A stretch of 22,850 bases of DNA from contig CANQLK010000010.1 of assembly GCA_947624665.1 (NCBI GenBank), positions 1-22,850 of the forward strand, in the 5' to 3' direction. The position numbers were made by a program, and so were the translations under genes. The DNA comes from Candidatus Gastranaerophilales bacterium (GTDB taxonomy: Bacteria > Cyanobacteriota > Vampirovibrionia > Gastranaerophilales > Gastranaerophilaceae). Of the stretch, positions 1-7,570 are shown in pieces. Numbering within the stretch: position 1 is the stretch's first letter; every line of letters starts with the position of its first letter. A model generated the notes under the pieces. The model ran no database searches, was not told the origin of the DNA, and worked only from the letters and a program-made list of their open reading frames with translations.

Positions 1-296
1 AACTCTCAAAAATGGCAAAAGAAGCGGGATTATCGGGTGTGATTGCGCCTGATACCGATGCATTGCAAATAAAAAAAGAATTGGGTGAAGATTTTATAGT
101 TGTTTGTCCTGCGGTAAGACCTACTTGGGCAATTGTAAACGATCAAATCAGGATTGTTTCGCCTACGGATGCCATTAAAGCAGGTGCCGATTATATTATT
201 ATCGGCCGCCCCATCACTCATGCCGCTGATCCTGTTGCGGCTGCAAAACTAATTATTGCCGAAATCGAAGATGCTATTAAAAATAAAGAGGATTAA
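1..296 (+). CDS. pyrF: Orotidine 5'-phosphate decarboxylase, C-terminal part (5' end outside window)
   Basis: PyrF decarboxylates OMP to UMP, the last step of de novo pyrimidine synthesis, in the cytoplasm. The reading frame is open from base 3, upstream of the first in-frame ATG at 12, and the residues before that Met (LSK) continue the protein, so this is the last ~97 codons of a gene entering from the left. Recognisable type I PyrF signatures are the AVRP strand end, NDQIRI, the SPTDAIKAGADYIIIGRPIT block that forms the phosphate-binding end of the TIM barrel, and the final AADP helix. The catalytic DxKxxD motif lies outside the window. Only 3 nt separate its stop from the next gene (ald), whose ribosome-binding site overlaps the pyrF 3' end, so the two are probably co-transcribed. 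Confidence 0.9.
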   Translation, partial: LSKMAKEAGLSGVIAPDTDALQIKKELGEDFIVVCPAVRPTWAIVNDQIRIVSPTDAIKAGADYIIIGRPITHAADPVAAAKLIIAEIEDAIKNKED

Positions 297-299
297 TTT

Positions 300-1418
300 A
301 TGATAATTGGTGTTCCAAAAGAAATAAAAAATATGGAGGATAGAGTTGCAATTACTCCTTTTGGCGTAAAGGAACTTGCTGTTTCCCACCGTGTTATAGT
401 TCAAAAATCGGCAGGGACGGGAAGCGGATTTTCTGATGAGGAATATAAAAATGCAGGTGCCATGATTGCTGAAACCGCCGATGACGTTTATTCTCTTTCG
501 GACATGATTGTTAAAGTTAAAGAACCTCAGCCTGCCGAATATAATTTGTTAAGAAAAAATCAAATACTTTTTACCTATTTGCATTTAGCAGTAGAAGAAG
601 CTTTGACTAATATTCTGCTTGAGAAAAAAATTACGGCTATAGCTTATGAAACAATCCAAAAAGAAAACGGGGAATTGCCTTTGCTTGTTCCAATGAGTGA
701 AGTGGCAGGAAAAATGTCCGTTCAAATTGCAGCAAATTTGCTTGAGAACAGAAATCACGGTTCCGGTATATTATTAGGCGGAATCCCCGGAGTTTCACCC
801 GCTAAAGTACTTATTATAGGAGCAGGTAACGTCGGTATTAATGCCGCTAAAATAGCAATAGGTATGGGCGCTGATGTCAGTATTGCGGATATTGATTTAA
901 GTAAACTCAGAGCGGCAGATAATATTTTCGGTTCAAGAATTAAAACTTATATATCAAATTTCTCAACCTTGGAAAAGCTCGTAAAAAATACCGATGTCCT
1001 TATAGGTGCGGTTCTTATTCCCGGGTATAGGGCACCTCGAATTATTACCGAAAATATGGTTAAATCTATGAAAAAAGGCTCCGTTATTGTTGATGTTTCA
1101 ATTGATCAGGGCGGTATTGTCGAAACTATTGACAGAATTACAACAATAGAAAATCCTTATTACGAAAAATACGGCATAATTCATTACAGTGTCGCAAATA
1201 TCCCCGGCAGCGTTGCAAGAACTTCCACCGTAGCTCTTACGAATGAAACCATTAAATATATAAGAAAAATCGCTGACAACGGTGTAATTAATGCCGTAAA
1301 ACAGGACAAATCTCTTGAAAAAGGTTTAAATACATATCAGGGAAAAATCACCAATAAAGGTGTTGCAAAAGCACTGAACTTGGATTATTCCGAACTTACA
1401 AGTATTATCGGATTTTAG
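300..1418 (+). CDS. ald: Alanine dehydrogenase
   Basis: NAD-dependent alanine dehydrogenase interconverts L-alanine and pyruvate plus ammonia. At 372 residues it has the family's usual length. The N-terminal MIIGVPKEIKNMEDRVAITP, R15, K74 (in VKVKEP), H95 (in TYLHLA) and D269 (in VDVSIDQGG) fit the known substrate-binding and catalytic positions. The Rossmann motif GAGNVG lies at 174-179, with the adenosine-binding acid around D197, and the C-terminal HYSVANIPGSVARTSTVALTN stretch is diagnostic. An AAAGAGG-like ribosome site lies about 8 nt upstream, inside the end of pyrF. The 3' end overlaps by 14 nt the end of the convergent radical SAM gene, so there is no room for a separate terminator. 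In anaerobes Ald often works in alanine fermentation or peptidoglycan alanine supply; which applies here is not visible. Confidence 0.95.
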   Translation: MIIGVPKEIKNMEDRVAITPFGVKELAVSHRVIVQKSAGTGSGFSDEEYKNAGAMIAETADDVYSLSDMIVKVKEPQPAEYNLLRKNQILFTYLHLAVEEALTNILLEKKITAIAYETIQKENGELPLLVPMSEVAGKMSVQIAANLLENRNHGSGILLGGIPGVSPAKVLIIGAGNVGINAAKIAIGMGADVSIADIDLSKLRAADNIFGSRIKTYISNFSTLEKLVKNTDVLIGAVLIPGYRAPRIITENMVKSMKKGSVIVDVSIDQGGIVETIDRITTIENPYYEKYGIIHYSVANIPGSVARTSTVALTNETIKYIRKIADNGVINAVKQDKSLEKGLNTYQGKITNKGVAKALNLDYSELTSIIGF

Positions 1419-2481
1419 GTATTGCATCACAGCACATCTGGCATGCGTTGAATATTTTTGCAGCATATAGGTTTTTTCTGAAACATTTAAACTTGACACT
1501 GTTTATTGCTTCTTTCAAGGACATTTCTCTTAAGTTAGCTACTTTGTACGAAAGACAAGGATAAATATCTCCTTGAGGAGTAATATAAATACTTGTCATA
1601 GGTATCATACAGGGTTTGTATAGCTCTGTAACGGGTTTATTCTCCAATTTAAAGAATTTTTCAATTTTTTCAATATCTCCCGAAGGATTAAATCTGGGGG
1701 CATACCTTAATATGGTTTTTGAATTTTTTTGCAGGCTTTCAAGTTCTTTATATATTTCTTTGAAGTGTTCCATATCAAAATATAACTCTATCGGGTATGT
1801 ATCAACATTAAATTCCTTTGAAAATTCATCAGCCAATATGGAATTTTGTCTTAGAGTTTGTTTTCGGATAAATGTTAATGAAAAGAATTTTGCGTTTTGT
1901 TTCATTGCTTCTTTATACAACAAAGGCAAATCATCGAGATTATTTTCCAAAACGCAGGTTTTTATATCAAGCATTGGAACATTTTTATTTCCCCTCTTTT
2001 TATTGAATGTTTCAAGATTAACTAATATTTTATTATATAACCCCGGATGTTGACGAATTTTATCATGTTTGTCACCTATTGCATCAAGAGAAACGGAAAG
2101 GAGAAATAATTTATTTTGAATTAATATATCAATAATATGTTCATCCAACTTTAAACCGTTTGTAATAAGAGTAACTTTTCTGAATTTTTCCGATGCTTTT
2201 TTGTAAATGACCTCAAAGCCTTCTTTTAGTAAGACTTCTCCTGCTACAAACGATATAAGAGAAATCGGCGGAATTTGATTAATTATATTAATCCATTCAT
2301 CAACAGTTAATTCTTTGATATTTCTTTCACCTGTTATATAGCAAAACGGACATTTAAGATTACATCTGTAAGTCAGTTCCAAGATATATCTCATTGGAAG
2401 TTTTATATTTCCTGATTTATTATTAAAAGAATATGAAGCGTACAAATTTCTTCCAAAGTCAAATAATGAACTGTAATCCAC
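1405..2481 (-). CDS. Radical SAM protein with SPASM-like C-terminal cysteines, function unknown
   Basis: A 358-residue radical SAM enzyme. The [4Fe-4S]/SAM motif CxxxCxxC is C40, C44 and C47 (RCNLKCPFCY), after the strand YILELTYRC. The usual GGEPLL SAM-contact motif reads AGEVLL at 80-85, an atypical variant. VTLITNGL (103-110) and LLSVSLDAIGDKHD (127-140) follow the normal barrel order. The C-terminus has a SPASM/twitch-like set of cysteines: C291, C309 in GDIYPC, C333, C347, C350 and C351, probably an auxiliary Fe-S cluster. The start is GTG, with TAAGGA about 9 nt upstream; no ATG lies closer. Substrate unknown. MoaA/PqqE/AhbD-like superfamily members modify peptides, cofactors or haem precursors, but nothing here identifies the reaction. 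It runs away from the 83-residue orphan at 2601. Confidence 0.85.
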   Translation of the reverse strand: MDYSSLFDFGRNLYASYSFNNKSGNIKLPMRYILELTYRCNLKCPFCYITGERNIKELTVDEWINIINQIPPISLISFVAGEVLLKEGFEVIYKKASEKFRKVTLITNGLKLDEHIIDILIQNKLFLLSVSLDAIGDKHDKIRQHPGLYNKILVNLETFNKKRGNKNVPMLDIKTCVLENNLDDLPLLYKEAMKQNAKFFSLTFIRKQTLRQNSILADEFSKEFNVDTYPIELYFDMEHFKEIYKELESLQKNSKTILRYAPRFNPSGDIEKIEKFFKLENKPVTELYKPCMIPMTSIYITPQGDIYPCLSYKVANLREMSLKEAINSVKFKCFRKNLYAAKIFNACQMCCDAIPKIR

Positions 2482-2600
2482 TTCTTTAAATCCTTAAATC
2501 AATAATATGTAAACAAATTTTAATACAATAATTAATAAAAAGCAATTTAAAAAAAAATAAAATCTTTATATATACAGAAGGATTTATATAGGGGATATAT

Positions 2601-2852
2601 ATGGCATTTGGGGCGAAGGATAAAATAGACCGAGAATTGGTCAAGAAGTATTTAAAAGTTAAAATGGATAATCCTGACACAACAAAACTGGTAGATGCAC
2701 AAAAAATGCTTTCGGCAATGGATGATTATGCTTCCATGCAAAAAGGTTTTTTGGATATGAATTCAAAATTAAAGGATATTTGTTCTAACGTAACTTCAAA
2801 ATCCGCAGTGTATATGAAAATTAATTTTTATGCTCCTCGAACGAGAAAATAA
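2601..2852 (+). CDS. Small conserved-looking hypothetical protein (83 aa)
   Basis: I do not recognise this protein. It starts at an ATG preceded by TAGGGGA at a suitable 6-7 nt distance. It is charged and mostly helical in appearance, with a lysine-rich N-terminal half (VKKYLKVKMDN), a middle DDYASMQKGFLDMNSKLKD and a basic end (APRTRK). There is no signal peptide, membrane segment or cysteine pair; a single Cys is near residue 61. It could be a small helical cytoplasmic protein. Codon usage and AT content are like its neighbours. It is divergent from the radical SAM gene with a 119-nt AT-rich gap, and is followed 98 nt later by maf. Evidence is the ribosome site and the open frame only. Confidence 0.55.
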   Translation: MAFGAKDKIDRELVKKYLKVKMDNPDTTKLVDAQKMLSAMDDYASMQKGFLDMNSKLKDICSNVTSKSAVYMKINFYAPRTRK

Positions 2853-2890
2853 TTTGTAAAAAAACTGCAAAAAAGCTTTATTATTTTTTC

Positions 2891-2936
2891 AAAATAACTG
2901 ACTTTTAATTAAAATATAATTATAGTCGGTTATTTT
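2891..2936 (+). promoter_or_regulatory. Inverted repeat enclosing the probable maf promoter -10 box
   Basis: The arms AAAATAACTGAC (2891-2902) and GTCGGTTATTTT (2925-2936) pair over 12 positions with a single G:T wobble. The 22-nt loop contains the palindrome TTTTAATTAAAA (2903-2914) and a perfect TATAAT (2915-2920). That -10 would start transcription near 2927, 24 nt before the maf ATG. No good -35 is seen. Read as DNA it could be an operator over the maf promoter. Read as RNA it could be a loose terminator for the 83-residue gene, since the right arm is U-rich. Confidence 0.4.
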
Positions 2937-2950
2937 GTTAAAGAGAGCTT

Positions 2951-3517
2951 ATGAAAAAATATATACTGGCATCAACATCTCCACGGAGAAAAGAATTATT
3001 AAAGCAGGCAGGAATTATTTTTGAGGTTATTCCGCCTGATTATGATGAGAATATATTAAATAAATCATTTAAATACGAACTGGTGGAAAATGTTGCGCAA
3101 AACAAAGCACTGTCAATATCAGTGAAAATAAATTATCCTGCGGTTATAATAAGTGCAGATACCGTGGTTATTAATAATAATATAATACTGGGTAAACCCA
3201 AAGATTTTGATGATGCACTTAGAATGTTGAATGCTTTAAAAGGTAAAAAGCATAGTGTGGTCACTGCCGTTTGCGTTTTGGATACGGAATCCGGCAGAAA
3301 AATTATAAAATCCGATACCTCTGAGGTAACATTTAATAATATTGCGCAGGAAGATATTAAGTCGTATATATATAATTTCAGACCTTATGATAAAGCAGGC
3401 GCATACGGCATTCAGGAATTACCCGAGTCATTTATAAAAGAAATAAACGGTGATTTCGATAATATAGTAGGACTTCCCGTTAAAATGTTATTAAGTATGA
3501 TTAGTGAAATAAATTAA
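2951..3517 (+). CDS. maf: Maf-family nucleoside triphosphate pyrophosphatase (dTTP/UTP type)
   Basis: Maf/YhdE proteins hydrolyse dTTP, UTP and modified pyrimidine triphosphates to monophosphates, a house-cleaning role. The 188-residue length is typical. Visible motifs are the N-terminal LASTSPRRKELL (6-17), SADTVV with D70, GKP (81-83) and PYDKAGAYGIQE (145-156); the DKAG-YGIQ form is the one found in the YhdE-like dTTP/UTP subgroup. The ATG is preceded by AAAGAGAG. It is the first gene of the block maf-apt-flhB-sigma, 63 nt before apt. An 11-bp inverted repeat spans its stop codon. Confidence 0.92.
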   Translation: MKKYILASTSPRRKELLKQAGIIFEVIPPDYDENILNKSFKYELVENVAQNKALSISVKINYPAVIISADTVVINNNIILGKPKDFDDALRMLNALKGKKHSVVTAVCVLDTESGRKIIKSDTSEVTFNNIAQEDIKSYIYNFRPYDKAGAYGIQELPESFIKEINGDFDNIVGLPVKMLLSMISEIN

Positions 3518-3539
3518 GCTGTTTTAAGATTTCGCTAAT
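3500..3539 (+). repeat. Inverted repeat spanning the maf stop codon
   Basis: ATTAGTGAAAT (3500-3510) pairs with ATTTCGCTAAT (3529-3539) with one G:T wobble and an 18-nt loop that contains the maf TAA. It is followed by TTATTGTAAAATAAAA rather than a U run, so it is not a classical terminator. It may slow 3' decay or attenuate read-through into apt. Confidence 0.35.
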
Positions 3540-3580
3540 TTATTGTAAAATAAAAATAAGGAGTTAAGAAGGAGAGAAAT

Positions 3581-4108
3581 ATGAATGCACAGCAGCTTGT
3601 AAAAGAAAAAATCAGAAGTATTAAGGATTTTCCCGTAAAAGGTATAATTTTTAGAGATATTACAACTGCAATAAAGGATAAAGAAGCATTAAGAGAAATG
3701 ATAAACTTCTTAACGGATAAATTTAAAAACAAAGGAATAGATTATGTCGCAGCCGTTGAGTCAAGAGGATTTATATTTGGCTCGGCATTGGCAAACAACA
3801 TAGGTGCAGGATGTATATTAATAAGAAAACCCGGAAAACTTCCCGCAGAAACAATAAGCGAAGAATACTCCCTGGAATACGGCAGTGATAAACTTGAAAT
3901 GCATAAAGATGCGGTAGAACCCGGAAAAAAAGTTATTGTTATTGATGATCTTTTAGCTACCGGAGGAACCGTGAATGCCGCATGTAAATTATTAAAAAAA
4001 GCGGGTGCTGAGGTTTCGGCTGCCGCTTTTATTATAGAATTAACTGAATTAAACGGCAGAAAAAATCTTCCTGATGATATAGAAGTTATTTCAATGATCT
4101 CTTATTAA
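3581..4108 (+). CDS. apt: Adenine phosphoribosyltransferase
   Basis: Apt condenses adenine with PRPP to form AMP in purine salvage. The 175-residue length is normal. The 13-residue PRPP-binding motif VIVIDDLLATGGT lies at 118-130. ESRGFIFG (60-67), RKPGKLP (82-88) and YSLEYG (96-101) are the APT-specific segments that separate it from other phosphoribosyltransferases. A strong AGAAGGAGAG ribosome site precedes the ATG, and a second GGAG lies slightly further upstream. It lies 63 nt after maf and 14 nt before flhB, all on the same strand. Confidence 0.95.
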   Translation: MNAQQLVKEKIRSIKDFPVKGIIFRDITTAIKDKEALREMINFLTDKFKNKGIDYVAAVESRGFIFGSALANNIGAGCILIRKPGKLPAETISEEYSLEYGSDKLEMHKDAVEPGKKVIVIDDLLATGGTVNAACKLLKKAGAEVSAAAFIIELTELNGRKNLPDDIEVISMISY

Positions 4109-4122
4109 GGCGGTAAAAACCT

Positions 4123-5196
4123 ATGGGTGATGAGGATAAACAATTTGAAGCCAGTCATCAAAAGCTTCAAAAAGCTAGAAAAGAGGGTCAGGTTGTAAAA
4201 TCAAAAGATTTTTCAACCGCATTAGCTCTCATTGTAATGTTTGTCGTTATTGTAAAATTATCACCTTTTATATGGGATCAGATTTCAATTTTATTTGTAT
4301 ATTTATATGACAAGATACCCGATAAACATTTGGAAGATATAGGATATGTGCATTTGGCAACTGCCATACTAGTTCCTTCTTTGCTAATAATTGGGCCTAT
4401 ACTTATAACTGCGGCTTTTATAGCCATTCTCGGGGATTTTATACAAATAGGGCCTTTGGTAACAACAAAACCACTTGAACCGAAGCTTGACAAACTGAAT
4501 CCTGCAAAATATTTCAAAAATCTTATGTCGCCAAAAACGCTTTTTGAATTGGTTAAGAATATTGTAAAAGTTTTACTGTTGGGACTTATAGGCTATATCG
4601 TATATAAATCGCATTTGGAGTCAATACTCTTGCTTGCCGGTATAGATAACAGTTTCGCCATATTAAACGAATTCGGTTCTTTGGTAATAGATTTCGTAAT
4701 TAAAGCAGGTATAGCGTTTTTAATTATAGCAGGTGCCGATTATGGCATGGTAAGATGGAAATTTATGCAGGATCAAAAAATGTCTTTTAAAGAGGTGAAA
4801 GATGAGTATAAAAACTCGGAAGGCGACCCTCAGGTAAAACAACAATTAAGGCAACGCAGACAGCAAATGATGCAGCAAAGAATGATGGATGCGGTTCCCG
4901 ATTGTGATTTTGTTGTTACAAATCCTACACATATCGCTTGTGCGGTTAAATATGATTCTAAAGAAATGGAATCGCCTAAATTACTTGCAAAAGGTACCGA
5001 ATTATTTGCGAAAAAAATTATTGAAATCGCAAGAAATCATTCTGTCCCCGTAATTGAAAATCCTCCCGTCGCAAGAGCTATATTCAGAATGGTAGAAATA
5101 AACGCTTCCATCCCGCCCGAACTTTATAAGGCGGTTGCTGAAATATTGATTTTTGTATATAATTTGCGAAATATGAAAAAAGGTAGTAATATATAA
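4123..5196 (+). CDS. flhB: Flagellar/type III export apparatus switch protein FlhB
   Basis: FlhB is the inner-membrane export-gate subunit that switches substrate specificity of the flagellar type III secretion apparatus by self-cleavage. The 357-residue protein has the N-terminal ASHQKLQKARKEGQVVKSKD signature, four hydrophobic segments (about 31-50, 78-105, 147-162 and 187-205), the linker MSFKEVKDEYKNSEGDPQVK (220-239), and the autocleavage motif NPTH at 267-270 followed by IACAVKYD. The C-terminal ENPPVARAIFRMVEI and PPELYKAVAEIL blocks are closer to FlhB than to virulence-type SctU, though the two families are homologous and I cannot wholly exclude SctU. It is unusual in sitting behind maf and apt with no other flagellar structural gene in the window. 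A FliA-like sigma gene follows after 24 nt. Confidence 0.92.
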   Translation: MGDEDKQFEASHQKLQKARKEGQVVKSKDFSTALALIVMFVVIVKLSPFIWDQISILFVYLYDKIPDKHLEDIGYVHLATAILVPSLLIIGPILITAAFIAILGDFIQIGPLVTTKPLEPKLDKLNPAKYFKNLMSPKTLFELVKNIVKVLLLGLIGYIVYKSHLESILLLAGIDNSFAILNEFGSLVIDFVIKAGIAFLIIAGADYGMVRWKFMQDQKMSFKEVKDEYKNSEGDPQVKQQLRQRRQQMMQQRMMDAVPDCDFVVTNPTHIACAVKYDSKEMESPKLLAKGTELFAKKIIEIARNHSVPVIENPPVARAIFRMVEINASIPPELYKAVAEILIFVYNLRNMKKGSNI

Positions 5197-5220
5197 TCCG
5201 GATAGCATAGTTTTATAGTT

Positions 5221-5883
5221 ATGAATTCAAAAATAAAAGATTATATCGGAATAATAGAAAAGGTAGCAAAGATAGAGCATAAGAGGATACCCAGTCACAT
5301 GGTTGACTATGAGGAACTTGTCAGCATCGGAATAATTGCTATCCAATCAATGATAAAAGATAAAACAGATGAACAGCTTTCAAGGTATAACAGTTCTTAT
5401 ATCGGTACAGCTGTCAGATGGGCTATCAGAAACGAGCTTAGAAACAGGTATAAATGGTATTCCCTGAAGCATACAAATGTTGATGATTCATCGGATGACC
5501 AATCCCAAAACGGAGATGACGAAGAAAATACAGTTACTCCCGGTAAGGTTAGAGAAGCCATTTATGAAACCATTCTATCCATTGACAGCCTTGCAGCTGC
5601 CGCTTCCGATAATGATTCGCCTTTTGATTTTATTAAAGACCCTGCCGCACTCCCTGATGAAAAAGCTGAAATATCCGAACTCGGCAGAGCTATTAGAGAA
5701 GCTATTGCCAAACTCCCTCAAAAAGAAAGAACCATTATTGAATACAGGTTCTATCGTAATATGCAGGTTAAAGAAATTGCAGAACAAATCGGTCTTTCTT
5801 CTTCAAGAATTACAAGAATTATTCAGGCTTCTCTTAATACAGTCAGAGAATATTTGAATAAAAAAGAACATTACGACTATTAG
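5221..5883 (+). CDS. Small sigma-70 family RNA polymerase sigma factor, FliA-like region 4
   Basis: A 220-residue alternative sigma factor. Residues ~27-78 (VDYEELVSIG, then AVRWAIRNELRNR) fit region 2, which binds the core enzyme and the -10 element. Residues 164-212 (LPQKERTIIEYRFYRNMQVKEIAEQIG, SSSRITRI) are a region 4 helix-turn-helix close in style to FliA/SigB. Between them, instead of a clear region 3, is an acidic, poorly conserved linker (87-105: DDSSDDQSQNGDDEE), so region 3 is probably reduced. The start ATG has no clear Shine-Dalgarno. A TATAAT at 5192-5197 overlaps the flhB stop and could give it its own promoter. The pairing with flhB suggests control of flagellar or export genes, but this is inference. 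The gene overlaps the convergent rfbA by 4 nt. Confidence 0.82.
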   Translation: MNSKIKDYIGIIEKVAKIEHKRIPSHMVDYEELVSIGIIAIQSMIKDKTDEQLSRYNSSYIGTAVRWAIRNELRNRYKWYSLKHTNVDDSSDDQSQNGDDEENTVTPGKVREAIYETILSIDSLAAAASDNDSPFDFIKDPAALPDEKAEISELGRAIREAIAKLPQKERTIIEYRFYRNMQVKEIAEQIGLSSSRITRIIQASLNTVREYLNKKEHYDY

Positions 5884-6749
5884 TTTATTGTTTTTAAATA
5901 TTGGTAATAAGGATTTGTTTTATAGTTATCCGCTATGTTATCAAGCTGTTCTTTTGATATGAAGTGCATTCTGTATGCTACTTCTTCCAAACAGGCTATT
6001 TTAATACCCTGATTGTCCTCTATTGCTTTAATATATTGAGAAGCTTGCAGAAGAGATTCATGTGTTCCCGTATCAAGCCATGAAAACCCTCTGCCCAGTA
6101 TTTCCAAATGTACCGTTTCGTTTTTTATATATGTATTGTTTAAATCAGTTATTTCAAGCTCGTTTCTTTTTGACGGCTTTTGATTTTTTACATATTTAAC
6201 AACATTGTTATTATAGAAATATAATCCCGTAATAGCATAGTTAGATTTTGGTTTCGCAGGTTTTTCCACAATTGATTTTATATTTTTATTTTCATCAAAT
6301 TCTACAACACCGAATCGCTGAGGGTCTTTTACGGGGTATGCAAAAAGTGTTGCACCGGTTTTTGTACCTGTCGTTTTGACGGCATTTTTCAGCATTTGAG
6401 AGAAAAAAGGCCCGTAAAATATATTATCGCCCAAAATTAAGGCAACCGAATTATCCCCTATAAAATCTTCCGCCAATATAAATGCTTGTGCAATTCCTTC
6501 GGGATTTGGCTGCTCTTTGTAGGTAAACTTTATTCCAAGCTTGCTTCCGTCACCTAATAACCTTTTAAAATAGGGTAAATCTGTTGGTGTTGAGATTATC
6601 AGAATATCTTTTATTCCCGCAAGCATTAATACAGAAATAGGGTAATAAATCATTGGTTTGTCATAAACAGGTAATAATTGCTTGGAAATCGCAATAGTGG
6701 AAGGGTATAAGCGAGTACCTGCCCCGCCTGCCAATACTATTCCTTTCAT
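5880..6749 (-). CDS. rfbA: Glucose-1-phosphate thymidylyltransferase
   Basis: RfbA/RmlA joins glucose-1-phosphate and dTTP to dTDP-glucose, the first step of dTDP-L-rhamnose synthesis. The 289-residue length is typical. The nucleotide-binding LAGGAGTRLYP is at 6-16, followed by SKQLLPVYDKPMIYYP (22-37), PNPEGIAQAF (81-90), the metal-binding GDN with D108, and FSWLDTGTHESL near the C-terminus. It is the last gene of the rfbC-B-D-A operon. Its ATG shares one base with the rfbD stop (TAATG), which implies translational coupling. Its 3' end overlaps the sigma factor gene by 4 nt, so any terminator must lie inside that gene. Confidence 0.96.
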   Translation of the reverse strand: MKGIVLAGGAGTRLYPSTIAISKQLLPVYDKPMIYYPISVLMLAGIKDILIISTPTDLPYFKRLLGDGSKLGIKFTYKEQPNPEGIAQAFILAEDFIGDNSVALILGDNIFYGPFFSQMLKNAVKTTGTKTGATLFAYPVKDPQRFGVVEFDENKNIKSIVEKPAKPKSNYAITGLYFYNNNVVKYVKNQKPSKRNELEITDLNNTYIKNETVHLEILGRGFSWLDTGTHESLLQASQYIKAIEDNQGIKIACLEEVAYRMHFISKEQLDNIADNYKTNPYYQYLKTIN

Positions 6750-7570
6750 TATTCACACCTCAATTCTAAATATTCTTTTAATGCACTTTCCCAACTTCTG
6801 CAAGATTTATTGTTTTCCATAGTGCTGTTTGCGGGTCTTTTTGCTTTTGTCTTATATTCGTTTGAACTGCACGGTTTCAGATTGACTTTTAAATTTGAAA
6901 GTTCAAATATTTTTTTTGCAAAATCATACCATGTTGTATTTCCGCTTCCGCATATATGATAAATTCCATAAGGCAATTCATTTTCTATTATATTATTTAT
7001 GGCATTTGAAAGCTCTACTGTCCACGTCGGGCATCCTCTTTGGTCATCCACTACCTTTATTTCTTCTTTATCTTTAAGGCTTAACATTGTTTCTACAAAA
7101 TTTTTACCGTGATGTCCGTATAACCAACTTGTCCTTATTACATAGTATTTTTCACATTTTTCTATTTCTTTTTCGCCATCCAACTTTGATTTCCCGTATA
7201 TATTTATCGGGTTTGGTTTATCGGAGGGAATATAATTTCCTTCCTTTTTCCCGTCAAATACATAATCAGTTGAAATATATATAACGGTAATATTCAGTTT
7301 CTTTGAGATTTCTGCAATATTTTTGGTTCCTTTTGCATTAATTTTAAAAGCGATTTCCTGTTCTTCTTCTGCTTTATCCACATTAGTATATGCAGCACAG
7401 TGTATAATACAATCAGGATTATTTTGTTTTATTGTATTTTCAACAGATTTTATATCCGTAATATCCATAGAATCAATATCAGTTTCAATAACATCAAATC
7501 CCGAATCTTCCAAAATCGGGCATAAATCTTGTCCCAACATTCCTTTTGCACCTGTTACGAGAATTTTCAT
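6749..7570 (-). CDS. rfbD: dTDP-4-dehydrorhamnose reductase
   Basis: RfbD/RmlD reduces dTDP-4-keto-L-rhamnose to dTDP-L-rhamnose, the last step of the pathway. This 273-residue extended short-chain dehydrogenase has the NAD(P)-binding GAKGMLG at 7-13, HCAAYTNVDKAE around 57-68, the catalytic STDYVFDG (T101) and YGKSK (Y125, K129). The start overlaps the rfbB stop by 4 nt (ATGA) and the stop touches the rfbA start, so it is translationally coupled on both sides. Confidence 0.95.
   Translation of the reverse strand: MKILVTGAKGMLGQDLCPILEDSGFDVIETDIDSMDITDIKSVENTIKQNNPDCIIHCAAYTNVDKAEEEQEIAFKINAKGTKNIAEISKKLNITVIYISTDYVFDGKKEGNYIPSDKPNPINIYGKSKLDGEKEIEKCEKYYVIRTSWLYGHHGKNFVETMLSLKDKEEIKVVDDQRGCPTWTVELSNAINNIIENELPYGIYHICGSGNTTWYDFAKKIFELSNLKVNLKPCSSNEYKTKAKRPANSTMENNKSCRSWESALKEYLELRCE

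Noticed and set aside
1616..2053. 145-codon plus-strand frame inside the radical SAM gene
   Set aside because: Antisense to a gene with conserved cysteine motifs; no ribosome site or family resemblance.
4123..5196. Virulence-type III secretion SctU instead of FlhB
   Set aside because: The linker EVKDEYKNSEGDPQVK and the C-terminal ENPPVARA/PPELYKAVAEIL blocks fit FlhB better, and no injectisome genes are nearby. Not fully excluded.
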